Source: Cannabis sativa
Lineage: Eukaryota > Streptophyta > Magnoliopsida > Rosales > Cannabaceae
Direction of reading: 5' to 3'
Assembly (NCBI RefSeq): GCF_029168945.1
Contig: NC_083602.1
Span: 74,730,600-74,794,599 of the forward strand
Length of the DNA stretch: 64,000 nucleotides
The translations under genes were made by a program, and so were the position numbers. The notes below the pieces were generated by a model. The model saw nothing but the letters and a program-made list of their open reading frames with translations, was not told the DNA's origin and searched no databases. Positions within the stretch are counted from its first letter, which is position 1; each line of letters opens with the position of its first letter. Shown one piece after another: positions 9,736 through 21,899 of the stretch.

Positions 9736-12420
9736 GATTTTTGGGGTTTTTCCCAAAAAATTCAATTTTTTTTATGGGATTTTTTCCCAAAATTCATTTA
9801 TCCAATTTTCAATATTTCCAATTTGAAATATTTCCAATTTTAAAATATTTTCAATTTGAAATTTTTTCAATTTTAAATATTTCCTATTTGGAATACTTCC
9901 AATTTTAAATATTTCCTATTATGGTCAGATTTAAAAATTTGTTAACTTCTTTAATATTTATACATTATTTAATTATAAGATTAGATATTTTGATGTTTAA
10001 CATATTTTAAATTAAAAGATAACTTTGTCTTTTTATTTAAAATATTATATAAAAATTATCTTATATAACAAATTAAATAATTAATAAATTTGAAATTAAC
10101 ATAGATATTTTTATAGATATACTTACCATAATATTTTCAAATTCAAAATTTGTTATTTTGTTAAATATTTAATTATTTATAATTTATAAGTTTAAAAATG
10201 ATATTTTTCTATATATATATCATTTTTTTCCTTATTAGAAATTTATAAATCATATCTTAAATATTTAAATAACTTAGATATCTTGTAGAAATTTGAATAT
10301 TGCTTAATTTGAGATATTTTGACATATAATTATGGTAATTATTATTTATTTATTATTTTATTCCTAAAATAATATTTATTTAACCAAATCTATTTTGATA
10401 ATTGGTTTATTTTAATTAAATTATAAGATTTGAAAGTGATATTGAAGATTTTTTCTTTCAAATCATTGATCTTATTTGATATTTAATTTGATTCAAATAA
10501 ACCTATATATTTTAAAATTAGTTTCTAATTTTAAGATTTTTGAGGTTTGTTTTTAACAACCCTAAATTTTCAAAATTTATTTGGTTAGTTTAAGAATAAT
10601 AATTTAATTATGTTAATATCTTATTTCACATCTGTTACATGGATAATGTTTGTTTATTTAATTTTATATTGTTTATTCAAATTTTTTTAAACAAACCTAT
10701 TATTTATTTGATCTAAATTTCTATGATTAGCTTGTTGACAGATCCAATGATCTGATTTTAATCATAGTCCAAGATCTTATAAATAATTTGTAACAGGTAA
10801 ATTTTGTACTTCTTTCATCTGTGTAAACCTAGTAACATGATAGGGCCCATCCAAATCATTTGACCTGTGTGAGCCAATACGTTTGCTATTCGACTTAGAT
10901 GCATATAGGAAGCCCATTTAAGTTTTACTAAGTAAATGGACTAGGTTGCTAATAAAAATTTGACATAAGTAATTTTATTTAGGCCCAATTAGATTTGGAC
11001 TTATTCAATGAATAACAATTATTTATTTAAAGGTTAAATTCCTCTCTTTTGGGCCTTGTGTGAGAGTTGGGGGCCAATAGAAGTGGGTACGACATACTGA
11101 ACCCAGCTTCTCCTCACATGAACTACCCCAATTGTGAAGGCCCATTTGCCTTATTTAAATAATTGTATTAGGTTAATTATATTAGTCTAACCTAATTAAA
11201 ATTGAATTAGCAACATAATTAACTTTTAAAATATATGAAATTTATTTTTCATTGTAATATTTTAAAGTTAATTTTAGAAAAACACTTAGTTAATGATATA
11301 TATTCTAGATAGTTATTTCTATACTAATTATTATTTCTAATATTAAATAGGAAAATATCATTGATTGTGAAATTAATTGTTTAATAATTAATTTTGGTAC
11401 AATCTAAGTTTAGTATATTTTCCTAGTATTAAACTAGAATTAATAATTAAGTTTCCTCTATACTTAATTCTTTATTTCTTGAATTTAATACATTTAATTA
11501 AATTGAAAATTTCAATATCTAAGTTGATTTTCATCATGATACTTAAATATTGTTATTTTCAAGTTATTTAATTAAAATTGGAAATTTTTTAAGTTTGGAA
11601 TCTTAATTCAGAATAACTTAAGTTTGAATAATTTTCAAATATATTTTATTTTAATTTATTAATCTTTTACCCACAATTTCAAAATTGCATTTCTTTAATG
11701 CAGAAATTTCGAATTTTATTTGGAAAATAGATTAAAGTTGAAAATTATTTATTTTAGTTTTGGACCAACTTAAATGAATGATTTTTTCATTTAATGATTA
11801 ATTAAAATAAATGAACTAAAATATATTATTATTAAAAATTGAATTAATTAGTCAATGAAAGTCTAGATAGTGATTATCTATTTTGCTTGAAGTATTTTTC
11901 TAGTGTATTTAATTAAATAGAAAATTAATATTTAAGTTGATAGTAATCATGATACTTAAATATTTAATTAAATAAGAAAATTATATTTTTTGTTGTAAAT
12001 TAATTTTATTAATTAATTTTGGGCCAACATAAAATTAAGATAATTTTTCCAAGATTTATTTTATTTTATTTTAAAGTATTTTCGGAAGTAGTATTCTTAT
12101 ACACTTCATTTTTTGAAATGCAATATATATTTATAGAAAATTAAATTTGAGTTGTAAATTTATTTAAATTAATTTTGAAACAACTTAAATTGAATAATTT
12201 TGTAAATATTTATTGGAAATTATTACTAAGATGGAAATAATTCACGCTATTTTCATATCCATCTAAGTATAATTTATAAATATTAAATTAAAATTTATAT
12301 TTAGAATTTTTATTCTAAATTGGAAATTTTAATTAAATAAATATATATATTTAAAATAAATAAATTAAAATAAGTTTAAGAAGAAAATACAACTTTCATT
12401 ATATAATGAGCTTTATTATT
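9736..12420 (+). other. AT-rich noncoding interior of Copia-1
   Basis: About 2.7 kb of very AT-rich sequence with no ORF, where a Copia element would normally have gag. It aligns along most of its length with Copia-2 (17026-19680) and more loosely with Copia-3 (52150-55010). Within it the better conserved islands are around 10795-10880 (CTTCTTTCATCTGTGT... GATAGGGCCCATCC) and 11041-11152. Confidence 0.8.
11041..11152 (+). other. Conserved block with complementary segments, Copia-1
   Basis: This ~100-nt block is nearly unchanged in Copia-2 (18310-18415) and Copia-3 (53200-53305), though the AT-rich flanks have diverged. GGGCCTT (11051-11057) can pair with AAGGCCC (11137-11143). TGTGAG (11059-11064) can pair with CTCACA (11113-11118), TTGGGG (11067-11072) with CCCCAA (11126-11131), and TGGGT with ACCCA inside. 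The second and third pairings cross, as in a pseudoknot. The function is unknown; packaging or dimerisation RNA is one idea. Confidence 0.6.
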
Positions 12421-13180
12421 AGGATATTCGATCTCCATTGTTGGTTTTACATAGCTATTGTTTTAGTGAGTAATCCTCCCTAATGGAGGAACGTTCATTA
12501 GCAAGTTAGCACCGTTTAATCTCAAAAGATAAGTAATCTTGTAAGTTTTTTATATAGTATTGATCACCCTAATGGTGGCGACTGTATAAGACTTGCAAGA
12601 ATATGAAACAATAGTGGAAGCTCATAAGATAGAATAGCCTTGACTCTCGCCTAAATGGGACAACGCGGATTCCAATCTTGATCAAATAAAAGGTTGCTAG
12701 AATGTTTATCATTTTAGATGAGCGGACAACTCTATTCAATAGATGCTATCACTCACTCTCGCCTAAACGGGACACTGATATCAGTTTGTTGAAGACCTTG
12801 GAAATTATTTAGGATTGGATGTTTTAGTATTTTCACTTGTCATTCCTACTTGCTATTTGTTTAATAATTTCTTAATTGTGTATGAATTTATATTGAACCA
12901 TATTATTTTCTGTTATTAAATTGTAGTTTAATTTAGAATCTTCATAATTGGTCTAACTTGGTTTGTTTTTCTAATGAGATAAATCCCTAATGGATCTTCA
13001 CCATTAGACAAATATAATAGTGTTAGATCTCGAAAGATAAATATTGTATATGCAACATCTAGCTGTTCATCAATTGATGACATCTTAGACTAGTATTTTA
13101 CAATATGAAACAAGAAGATTGTATAAATAAGGTTACTTTGACTCTCACTAATCGGAGCATCGTTGGATTCTTATTTAAAA
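12421..13180 (+). other. Duplicated inverted-repeat module (putative structured RNA), Copia-1
   Basis: Two related units lie in tandem. Each has ATCTC(G/A)AAAGATAA (12519 and 13027), then a stem-forming segment, then ATATGAAACAA (12601 and 13103), then (T)TGACTCTC(G/A)C (12640 and 13138). A further CACTCTCGCCTAAACGGG lies at 12754. Hairpins are CCTCC/GGAGG (12475-12489), the long stem at 12538-12599, CTAATGG/CCATTAG (12987-13007), ATATTGTA/TACAATAT (13041-13106), and a 14-bp palindrome TCATCAATTGATGA (13067-13080). There is no ORF. The same order is kept in Copia-2 and Copia-3. Confidence 0.7.
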
Positions 13181-13579
13181 TGAAATTATCCTAAATCCTC
13201 TTAGCTTATTCATTTCGAATTAGCTCAATGACATATCATTGGATGAATGGTCTATAAATCATATAAAGTCATTCTATATTTTCTCTTAAAAAATTAAATG
13301 ACGAATATGATTATATTCCTGAAATTCTATCCCGAAATGATATTAATCCTCAATCTTAGAAATCTCCTACTTGTATGGGCAAATAAACTTAGAGTTAGAT
13401 TAGTAGTGGTGGTCCAAGAAAGAATTACTCATCACACAGTTACACTTTCACAAGTGTTTAATAACCATTTTCTATCAATGGATTCAACCTGTATGAGTTG
13501 AGTATTCTCTGACCAAAATCCACTTGCACTATTCTAAGAACTCTTTGATGTAACTAAACTTAAGTCATCAAAAGACTAC

Positions 13580-13880
13580 AACCATTTTTTTTAATCTCAT
13601 TTGTATCTTGTTCATAGTGGTTTTGACAAGATCAAAATATGCCTATATCCACTGAAAGTAAGTTCATCTCATTCGCAGATGGAAGTACATTCAGGTGTGG
13701 ATATGAGTTTTCGTTGTATTCTTAAAACGATCACTCTAGATTTTACCTTATGCAAAAGAAATTTGAAATGTTTGAAAAATTTTATGAATTTCTAGCAATG
13801 GTGAAAAACCATCAAGGTAAGTGGTTCAAGATCTTGCGAACTGATAGGGGTGGAGAAATAGTTAGTTGATATGCAGTTCA
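13580..13880 (+). pseudogene. Copia-1 pre-integrase and integrase remnant
   Basis: Read across frameshifts, it shows a gag_pre-integrs-like HLYLVHSGFDKI near 13608, a DHSRFYL-type segment, FEKFHEFLAMVKNHQGKW, and KILRTDRGGE at about 13828-13858. The last is the highly typical Ty1/copia integrase motif that contains the second catalytic Asp. The first Asp region and the distal Glu are not recognisable in frame. The integrase would insert element cDNA; this copy is dead. Confidence 0.8.
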
Positions 13881-14664
13881 AAGATCATTAATTTGATTTT
13901 TGAATTATATCCAAACTTACCTCCCCAGAAATTCGATTTGCATATTGATAATTAGTTACTAGTCGTTGCCTAAATCCTTCTATGGTAATATAATTTCAGA
14001 ATGATGCAATGGTTGTATACTTAATGTAAATCATTACTAGATTCATGGATGACCTAATCAAAATCTTAAGAAAAGCTAGAACTGGTAACCTTGGTTTGCA
14101 TGTTTGTTAGCTATACTGAGTGATTAGGGGTGGACCATCCCATAGTCATTAGATAAGAAAGTGTTTGTTTAAACAAATACTACTTTTCTAGGAAAATGAC
14201 TAAGTCTGAAAATAAAGTAGCAAATAAAGGAGATATTTTTTCTTGATTCTAAAAGTGTTATATCATCTTATTTGACATATGATTATTTCACTGCCTCTGT
14301 TGTCTTGACACAACCGAAGAGGTCAATACCATTTAGTTTTCTTAGACATAATTCACGGTACCTTGTTGTAGTGGGAGAGTTTCAAGGAACTTCACTTCTT
14401 ATGACTTGGAAGACACTAGTGATTAAAATCCATTGTAAGTTTAAACAAGTAATGGATTGTCAAGATAAGAAACTAAGAAGAAAAGCCACGAGAACTATAG
14501 TTTGATCCATTCACATGGAGTAACCTAAAGTTTTCTATTACAAGGACATAAAAGGAAATTTTCGTTAATAAGTCTATTCAATGGACTTAACAAAACTTCA
14601 TGTTCCTAGTATTATAGGTTTGAGTTTATCTAAACCTATGCCTTGTGGTATACCTGGTAATTAC
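13881..14664 (+). other. Decayed pol-position sequence, Copia-1
   Basis: This lies between the integrase remnant and the Copia-2 insertion and is alignable with Copia-2 (21120-21905) and Copia-3 (56570-57350). A 77-codon frame at 14272-14505 has a longer relative at 56941-57243 in Copia-3, but the frame is broken in Copia-2 and matches no domain I recognise. By position it should be RT; I see no RT motif. Confidence 0.5.
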
Positions 14665-16521
14665 TGTTGGGTTTTATGCCCTAAATAAAACTCATTTCAT
14701 ATAATCAGATTTACTTATTAATAAAGATCAGAAATAACATTTTATGTTGCATGGTTCACATGATTTATTTCATGATTATAGGTATATAATGTATGAATTC
14801 TTTTTAAGTCCAGAACATATGAGTTGGTTAAAGATTATAGTGTTGTCAGCACAGTGGAATATAATCTTTATTATATGTTCAAAAGTTTATTCCCTGATTT
14901 GTCAGAACACTGGATTTAGACTGACATGGTATAATCAGCGATAGGTATTCTTACACCTTAGAAAAGTGTTATGTCCTTTCCAGGACATTGGCAAAGTTTA
15001 CCAGTATCGGATGTATGGAGTATACATCGGAAGGGACCGATATTGAACTTTGATTAGATATGTTGAAATTTACCGTAATATCTATTCAATTTAATATCAC
15101 CTGTTGATCCTAGATCACATGATCGAAATCCTGATATGGTTAGGCTCAATTTCAAGAGTGTTACTCGTGTTCTTTGATTTGTTAGTTAAGCCTAGTTTTG
15201 TATCAGGGTGATACGTACATTTTGGGAACACGGTAATGCAATTGAGTGGGAGCGCTAACATAAATATGGAATCTATAGCTTCTATTTGGCAAATAGAAGT
15301 AAAGGATGATTTCCTTCGAGCTTAACCAAACGAAGATAAATGGTGGAGATCTCATTTCACTTAGGTGAAATATCATTTATACAGGGTTAAGTGTTTTAAT
15401 GATAAAATACATTGTAGGGTGTTACGGTAATTTAATCCTGTACAGTGTAAATCATCTATATAGAGGATCATTGATCACATTAGGGTTATAACAATGGATA
15501 ACTAATGACGTGTCTATATCGTGGAACATATAGAGCGTTTCTATATGACTGAGAGTGCAATTCCAAGTTCTAAGTGTGGATTCAATGAGGAATTAATAAG
15601 TTAGGGAATTTACTTGGTAGATTCGGTTCGACTTATTGGAAGCTCGGTTATATAGAACCATGGTCCCCATACTAGTTGAGGCCATACTGCTTGTAAGACT
15701 CAGTTAATTGATTTTAATTAATCAATTAAAATTCTAAAAGTTAGACTATGTCTACTTTATGAATATTCACTAAGCAAGGGCGAAATTGCAAAGAAAAGAG
15801 ATTTTAGGTTTATTTATTGATTAAGAGACTTTATATGTCTAAATTAATAAATATATTAAATGGCAATATGATTTGATAATTATTTCCAAGTTATTAAATA
15901 ATTAGAATTGGCATTTAAAAGGTTAAATTGGAAAATTGGCATTTTTGAGAAAATGGGAATGGAAAATAACAAAATGGGAAAGTTGCAAAGTGAGGCCCAA
16001 TACCCTTTGTATGGCCGGCCCTTGCATAGGAAATTCCATTTGTAGTTTCCATTATTTTAATGCCATGCAATTCTAACCTAAACCTAGAGGGTTTTCTATA
16101 AATAGAAAGTGTTGGCTTGAGGAAACTATGACACACATCCTTGATCACTTTGTTTCTCTCAGAAAAAGCCTCACACGCCTCTCTCTCTCTCTTTTCTTCT
16201 CTCTAAATTTCGAAACTTCTTGTGAATGAGTAGTGCCCACACACATCAAGTGGTATCTCAATCATAGTATGGAAGACTATGGAATTTCTGCATCAAAGAA
16301 GGAGAAAATAAGATCCAGGTCCAGATCTTGGTGATGCTCTGCTACAGAAAGGAATCAAAGGCTAGAGATCTGAACGGAAGGAGTCATATTATTCCGCTGC
16401 ACCCACTGTAAGGTTTTCTAACTTTATATGTGTTAATTTTTATTGTTTTAGAATTCATATTAGGTTGTTAATCCAACATACTTGTTAGTAAATCTAGATC
16501 CTGGTAAAATAATTTCCAAAA
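14665..16521 (+). mobile_element. Copia-2 5' LTR
   Basis: 1,857 bp, starting TGTTGGGTTTTATGCC. The terminus reads CCAAAA where the sister LTR has CCAACA (one substitution). TATA box TATAAATA lies at 16097-16104. The inverted repeat TAATTGATT/AATCAATTA is at 15705-15728. A PBS identical to that of Copia-1 follows at 16523. Confidence 0.95.
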
Positions 16522-16794
16522 ACTGGCACCAGAGCCATGGTAATGATTTACTTTCATGTAATATGAATTAAAACGATGATTTGCATGTTTTTGTGGTTAT
16601 TTGGATGGTTTCATGTTGGTTTATGTGCTTATGTGATGAATGTTAATGTTGTACGAAATTTTTCCATGAAATATATTTTTTCATTTTTTGAAAATATTTT
16701 ATTTGGATTCCTTGTGAAAAATTGAGCAATTTTCGTTTTTACGGAACTCGATTCCGATAAAAATTGAGAAAGATATGAATTTTGGAAAATCGGG

Positions 16795-17025
16795 ATTTCG
16801 GGTATGCATGGTGCTCAATCGCGCGCGCGTGACACGTCCGAGTGCACCCTGCATCCGCCCGTGAGCCTCGCCCGTGTGCACCCTGCCAGCGCCCACGTTT
16901 TCCGCCCATGCACTCTGCTGGGTGCCCTTGTCCGCGCGCGTATGGGCTGCTAGCAGCTCTCCTGGGCTGCAGTTGCAGCCTACTGGGCAGCCCTTGTGGC
17001 AGTTTCCCAAAAGTTGCGATTTTTG
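16795..17025 (+). other. GC-rich patch after the PBS in Copia-2
   Basis: Counterpart of 9495-9735. It has CGCGCGCGT near 16820, GTGCACCCTGC twice (about 16840 and 16875), a second GCGCGCGT near 16936, and repeated CTGCAG/GCAGCC elements. The frames on both strands are not shared with Copia-1, so no protein is supported. Confidence 0.7.
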
Positions 17026-19680
17026 GGGTTTTTTCCCCAAAAATCCAATTTTTTTTCATGGGATTGTTTCCCAAAATTTATTTTTCCAATTTTAAATATT
17101 TCTAAATTGAAATGTTTTCAATTTTAAATATTTTCAATTTGGAATTTTTCCAATTTTTAAATATTTCTATTTTGGAATGTTTCCAATTTTAAATATTTCC
17201 TGTTATGGTCAGATTTAAAAATTTGTTAACTTCTTTAATATTTATTTATTATTTAATTATAAGATTAGATATTTTGATATTTAAGATATTTTAAATTAAA
17301 AGATAACTTTGTCTTTTTATTTAAAATATTATATTAAAATTATCTTATATGACAAATTAAATAATTAATAAATTTGAAATTAACATAGATATTTTTATAG
17401 ACATACTTACCATAATGTTTTCAAATTCAAAAATTTGTTATTTTGTTAAATATTTAATTATTTATAAATTATAAGTATAAAAATGATATTTTTTCTATAT
17501 ATATATATCATTTTTTCCTTATTAGAAATTTATAAATCATATCTTAAATATTTAAATAACATAGATATTTTTGTAGAGATTTGAATATTGCTTAATTTGA
17601 GATATTTTGACATATAATTATGGTAATTATTATTTATTTATTATTTTATTCCTAAAATAATAATTATCTAACCAAATCTATTTTAAAATTGGTTTATTTT
17701 ATTACTTCAATGTTATTAAATTATAAGATCTGAAAGTGATATTGAAGATTCTTTCCTTTCAAATCATTGATCATATTAGATATTTAATTTAATTTGATTC
17801 AAATAAACCTAAATATTTTAAAATTAGTTTCCTTTATTTGGTTAGTTCAAGAATAATAATTTAATTATATTAATATCTTGATTCACATCTGTTACATGGA
17901 CAATGTTTGTTTATTTATATTGTTTATTCAAAACTTTTTAACAAACCTATTGTTTATCTGATCTAAATTGTTATGATTAACTTGTTGACAGATCATGATT
18001 AAATGATCTGATTTTAATCATAGTCCAATTGACGATAGATCTTATAAATAATTTGTAACAGGTAAATTTTGTACTTCTTTCATCTGTGTAAACCTAGTAA
18101 CATGATAGGGCCCATCCAAATCATTTGACCTGTGTGAGCCTATATGTTTGTTTTTGGGCTTAGATGCATATAGGAAGCCCATTTAAGTTTTTACTAAGTA
18201 AATGGACTAGGTTGCTAAAATAAATTTTGACATAAGGAAATTTATTTAGGTCCAATTAGATTTGGGCTTATTCAATGAATAACAATTGTTTATTTTAAGG
18301 TTAAATTCCTCTCTTTTGGGCCTTGTGTGAGAGTTTGGGGCCATAGAAGTGGGTACGACATACTGAACCCAGCTCCCCCTCACATGAACTACCCCAATTG
18401 TGAAGGCCCATTTGCCTTATTTAAATAATTGTATTAGGTTAATTATATTAGTCTAACCTAATTAAAATTGAATTAGCAACATAATTAACTTTTAAAATAT
18501 ATGAAATTTATTTTTCATTGTAATATTTTAAAGTTAATTTTAGAAAAACACTTAGTCAATGATATATTCTAGATAGTTATTTCTAGTACTAGTTATTATT
18601 TCTAATATTAAATAGGAAAATATCATTGACTGTGAAATTAATTGTCTCATAATTAATTTTGGTACAATCTAAGTTTAGAATATTTTCCGAGTATTAAACT
18701 AGAATTAATAATTAAGTTTCCTCTTTACTTAATTCTTGAATTTAATACATTTAATTAAATTGAAAATTTCAATATCTAAGTTGATTTTCATCATGATACT
18801 TTAATATTGTTATTTTCATGTTATTTAATTAAAGTTGAAAATTATTTTAAGTTTGGAATCTTATTTCAGAATAACTTAAGTTTGAATAATTTTCAGAATA
18901 TATTTTATTTTATTTTATTAATCATTTCCCAAAATTTCGAAATTACATTTCTTTAATGTAGAAATTTCGAATTTTATTTGAAAAATAGATTAAAGTTGAA
19001 AATTATTTATTTAATTTTGGACCAACTTAAATCAATGACTTTTTCATTTGATGGTTAATTAAAATAAATGAACTAAAATATATAATAATTAGAAATTGAA
19101 TTAATTAGTCTATGAAAAGTCTAGATAGTTATTATCTGTTTTGCTTGAAGTATTTTTCTAGTGTATTTAATTAAATAGAAAATTAATATTTAAGTTGATT
19201 TTTTAATCATGATACTTAAATATTTGAAATTTTTCTTAGATATTTAATTAAATAAGAAAATTATATTTTTGTTGAAAATTAATTTTTATTAATTAATTTT
19301 GGGCCAACATAAAATTAGAGTAATTTTCCAGGATTTATTTTATTTTATTTTAAAGCATTTTCGAAATGCAATATATATTTATAGAAAATTAAATTTGAGT
19401 TGTAAATTAATTTAAATTAATTTTGAAACAACTTAAATTGAATAATTTTCTAAATATTTATGGAAATTATTACTAAGATGGAAATAATTCACGTTATTTT
19501 CATATCCATCTAAGTATAATTTATAAATATTAAATTAAAATTTATATTTGGAATTTTTCATTCTAAATTGGAAATTTTAATTGAATAAATATATATTTAA
19601 AATAAATGGATTAAAATAAATATTAGAAGAAAATACAACCCTTCATTAAATAATGAGCTTTATTATTATAAGGATATTCG
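17026..19680 (+). other. AT-rich noncoding interior of Copia-2
   Basis: Orthologous in position to 9736-12420, without ORFs. The conserved ~100-nt block sits at 18310-18415 (GGGCCTT at 18318, AAGGCCC at 18403), with the CTTCTTTCATCTGTGT island upstream near 18075. Confidence 0.8.
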
Positions 19681-20430
19681 ATCTCCATTGTTGGTTTTAC
19701 ATAGCTACTGTTTTAGTGAGTAATCCTCCCTAATGGAGGAAAGTTCATTAGCAAGTTAGCACCGTTTAATCTCGAAAGATAAGTAATCTTGTAAGTTTTT
19801 TTTTATATAGTTTATGACCACCCTAATGGTGGCGACTATATAAGACTTGCAAGAATATGAAACAATGGTGGAAGCTCATAAGATAGAATAGCCTTGACTC
19901 TCGCCTAAACAGGACAACGCGGATTCACATCTTGATCGAATAAAAGGTTGCTAGAATGTTTGACATTTTAGATGAGCTGACAACTCTATTCAATGGATGA
20001 TAGCTTTGACTCTCGCCTAAACGGGACACTGATATCAGTTTGTTGAAAATCTTGGAAATTATTTAGGATTGTATGTTTTAGTATTTTCACTTGTCATTCC
20101 TACTTGCTATGTGCTTCATAATTTCTGAATTGTGTATGAATTTGTATTGAACCATGTTATTTTCTGTTATTAAATTGTAGTTTAATTTCGAATCTTCATT
20201 GTTGGTCTAACTTGGCTTGTTTTTCTAATGAGATAAATCCCTAATGGATTTTCACCATTAGACTAACATAATAGTGTTAGATCTCGAAAGATAAATATTG
20301 TATATGCAACATCTAACTGTTCATCAATTGATGACACCTTAGACTAGTATTTTACAATATGAAACAAGAAGATTGTATAAATAAGATTACTTTGACTCTC
20401 GCTAATCGGAGCATCGTTGGATTCTTATTT
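19681..20430 (+). other. Duplicated inverted-repeat module, Copia-2
   Basis: Same arrangement as in Copia-1. CCTCC/GGAGG is at 19725-19739 and CTAATGG/CCATTAG at 20241-20261. The long hairpin at 19788-19853 has TATATAGT paired perfectly with ACTATATA, and outer arm CTTGTAAGT with ACTTGCAAG. ATATTGTA/TACAATAT lies at 20295-20360. TTTGACTCTCGC motifs follow each unit. Confidence 0.7.
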
Positions 20431-20839
20431 AAAACGAAATTATCCTAATTCCTCTTAGCTTATTCATTTCGAATTAGCTTAATGACATATCATTAGATGA
20501 ATGGTCTATAAATCATATAAAGTCATATTTTCTCTTAAGAAAATTAGATGACGCATATGATTATATTCCCGAAATTCTATCCCTAAATGATATAAATCCT
20601 CAATCTTAGATATCTCCTACTTGTATAGGAAAATCATAGAGTTAGATTAGTAGTGGTGGTCCAAGAAAGAATTATTAATTATACAGTTACACTTTCACAA
20701 GTGTTTCATAACCATTTTCTTTCAATGGATTTAAACTGTATGAGTTTAGTATTCTGTGACCAGAATCCACTTGCACTATTCTAAGAACTCTTTGTTGTAA
20801 CTAAATTGAAGTCATCAAAAGATACAACCACATTTTATA

Positions 20840-21125
20840 AATCTATGGCATTTGTATCTTGTTCATAGTGGTTTTGACAAGATCATTCTTTGCAAAGAGT
20901 TAATATGCCTATATCCACTGAAATTAATTTCATCTCATTCGTAGATGGATGTACGTTCAGGGGTGGATATGAGTTTTCGTTGTATTCTTAAAACGATCAC
21001 TCTAGATTTTACCTTACGCAAAAGAAATTTGAAATGTTTGAAAAATTTCATGAATTTCTAGCAATGGTAAGTGGTTAAAGATCTTGCGAACTGATAGGGG
21101 TGGAGAAAAAGTTAGTAGATATGCA
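20840..21125 (+). pseudogene. Copia-2 pre-integrase and integrase remnant
   Basis: It shows a TGGCATTTGTATCTTGTTCA segment (WHLYLVH), a GGYEFSLYS-like and DHSRFYL-like stretch, and the ATCTTGCGAACTGATAGGGG stretch encoding the LRTDRGG motif at about 21080-21105. The frames are broken by indels; relative to Copia-1, about 12 bp are missing just before the LRTDRGG motif. Confidence 0.75.
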
Positions 21126-21899
21126 GTTCAAAGATCATTAATTTGACTTTGAATAATATCCAAACTTACCTCCCCAGAAATTCGAGTTGCATATTGATGA
21201 TTAGTTACTAGTCGTTGCCGAAATCCTTCTATAATAATAAAATTTCAGAATGATGCAATGGTTGTATACTTAATGTAAATCATTACTAGATTCATGGATG
21301 ACTTAATCGATATCTTAAGAAAAGCTAGAACTGCTAACCCTGGTTTGCATGTTTGTTAGCTATTCTAAGTGATTAGGGGTGGAACATCCCATAGTCATTA
21401 GATAAGAAAGTGTTTGTTTAAACAAATACTACTTTTCTAAGAAAATGACTAAGTCTGAAAATAAAGTAGCAAATAAAGGAGATATTTTTTCTTGATTCCA
21501 AAAGTGTTCTATCATCTTATTTTACAAGATGATCCCACTGCCTCTGTTGTCTTAACACAACTTAAGAGGTCTATACCATTTAGTTTTCTATGACATAGTT
21601 CACGGTACCTTGTTGTAGTGGGAGAGTTTCTAGAAACTCGCCTTCTTATAACTTGGAAGACACTAGTGATTAAAATCCATTGTGAGTTTAAACAAGTAAT
21701 GGATTGTCAAGATAAGAAACTAAGAAGAAAGCCAATAGAACTATGGTTTGATCCATTCACATGGAGTAACCTAAAGTATTCTGTTACAAGGACATGAAAG
21801 GAAATTTTCGTTCATAAGTCTATTCAATGGACTTAACAAAACATCCTGTTCCTAGTATTATAGGTTTGAGTTTATATTAACCTATGGCTTGTGGTATAC

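Noticed and set aside
9437..9908. ORFs in the GC-rich patch of Copia-1 (and 16699-17105 in Copia-2)
   Set aside because: Frames differ between the two copies, no domain is recognisable, and high GC lowers stop density.
12421..13180. Decayed gag gene as an explanation for the conserved Copia module
   Set aside because: No frame is shared by the three copies, while stems are preserved by paired changes.
14272..14505. Small conserved protein in the Copia family (also 56941-57243)
   Set aside because: Present in two copies but broken in Copia-2, and without recognisable domain; kept only as decayed pol-position sequence.
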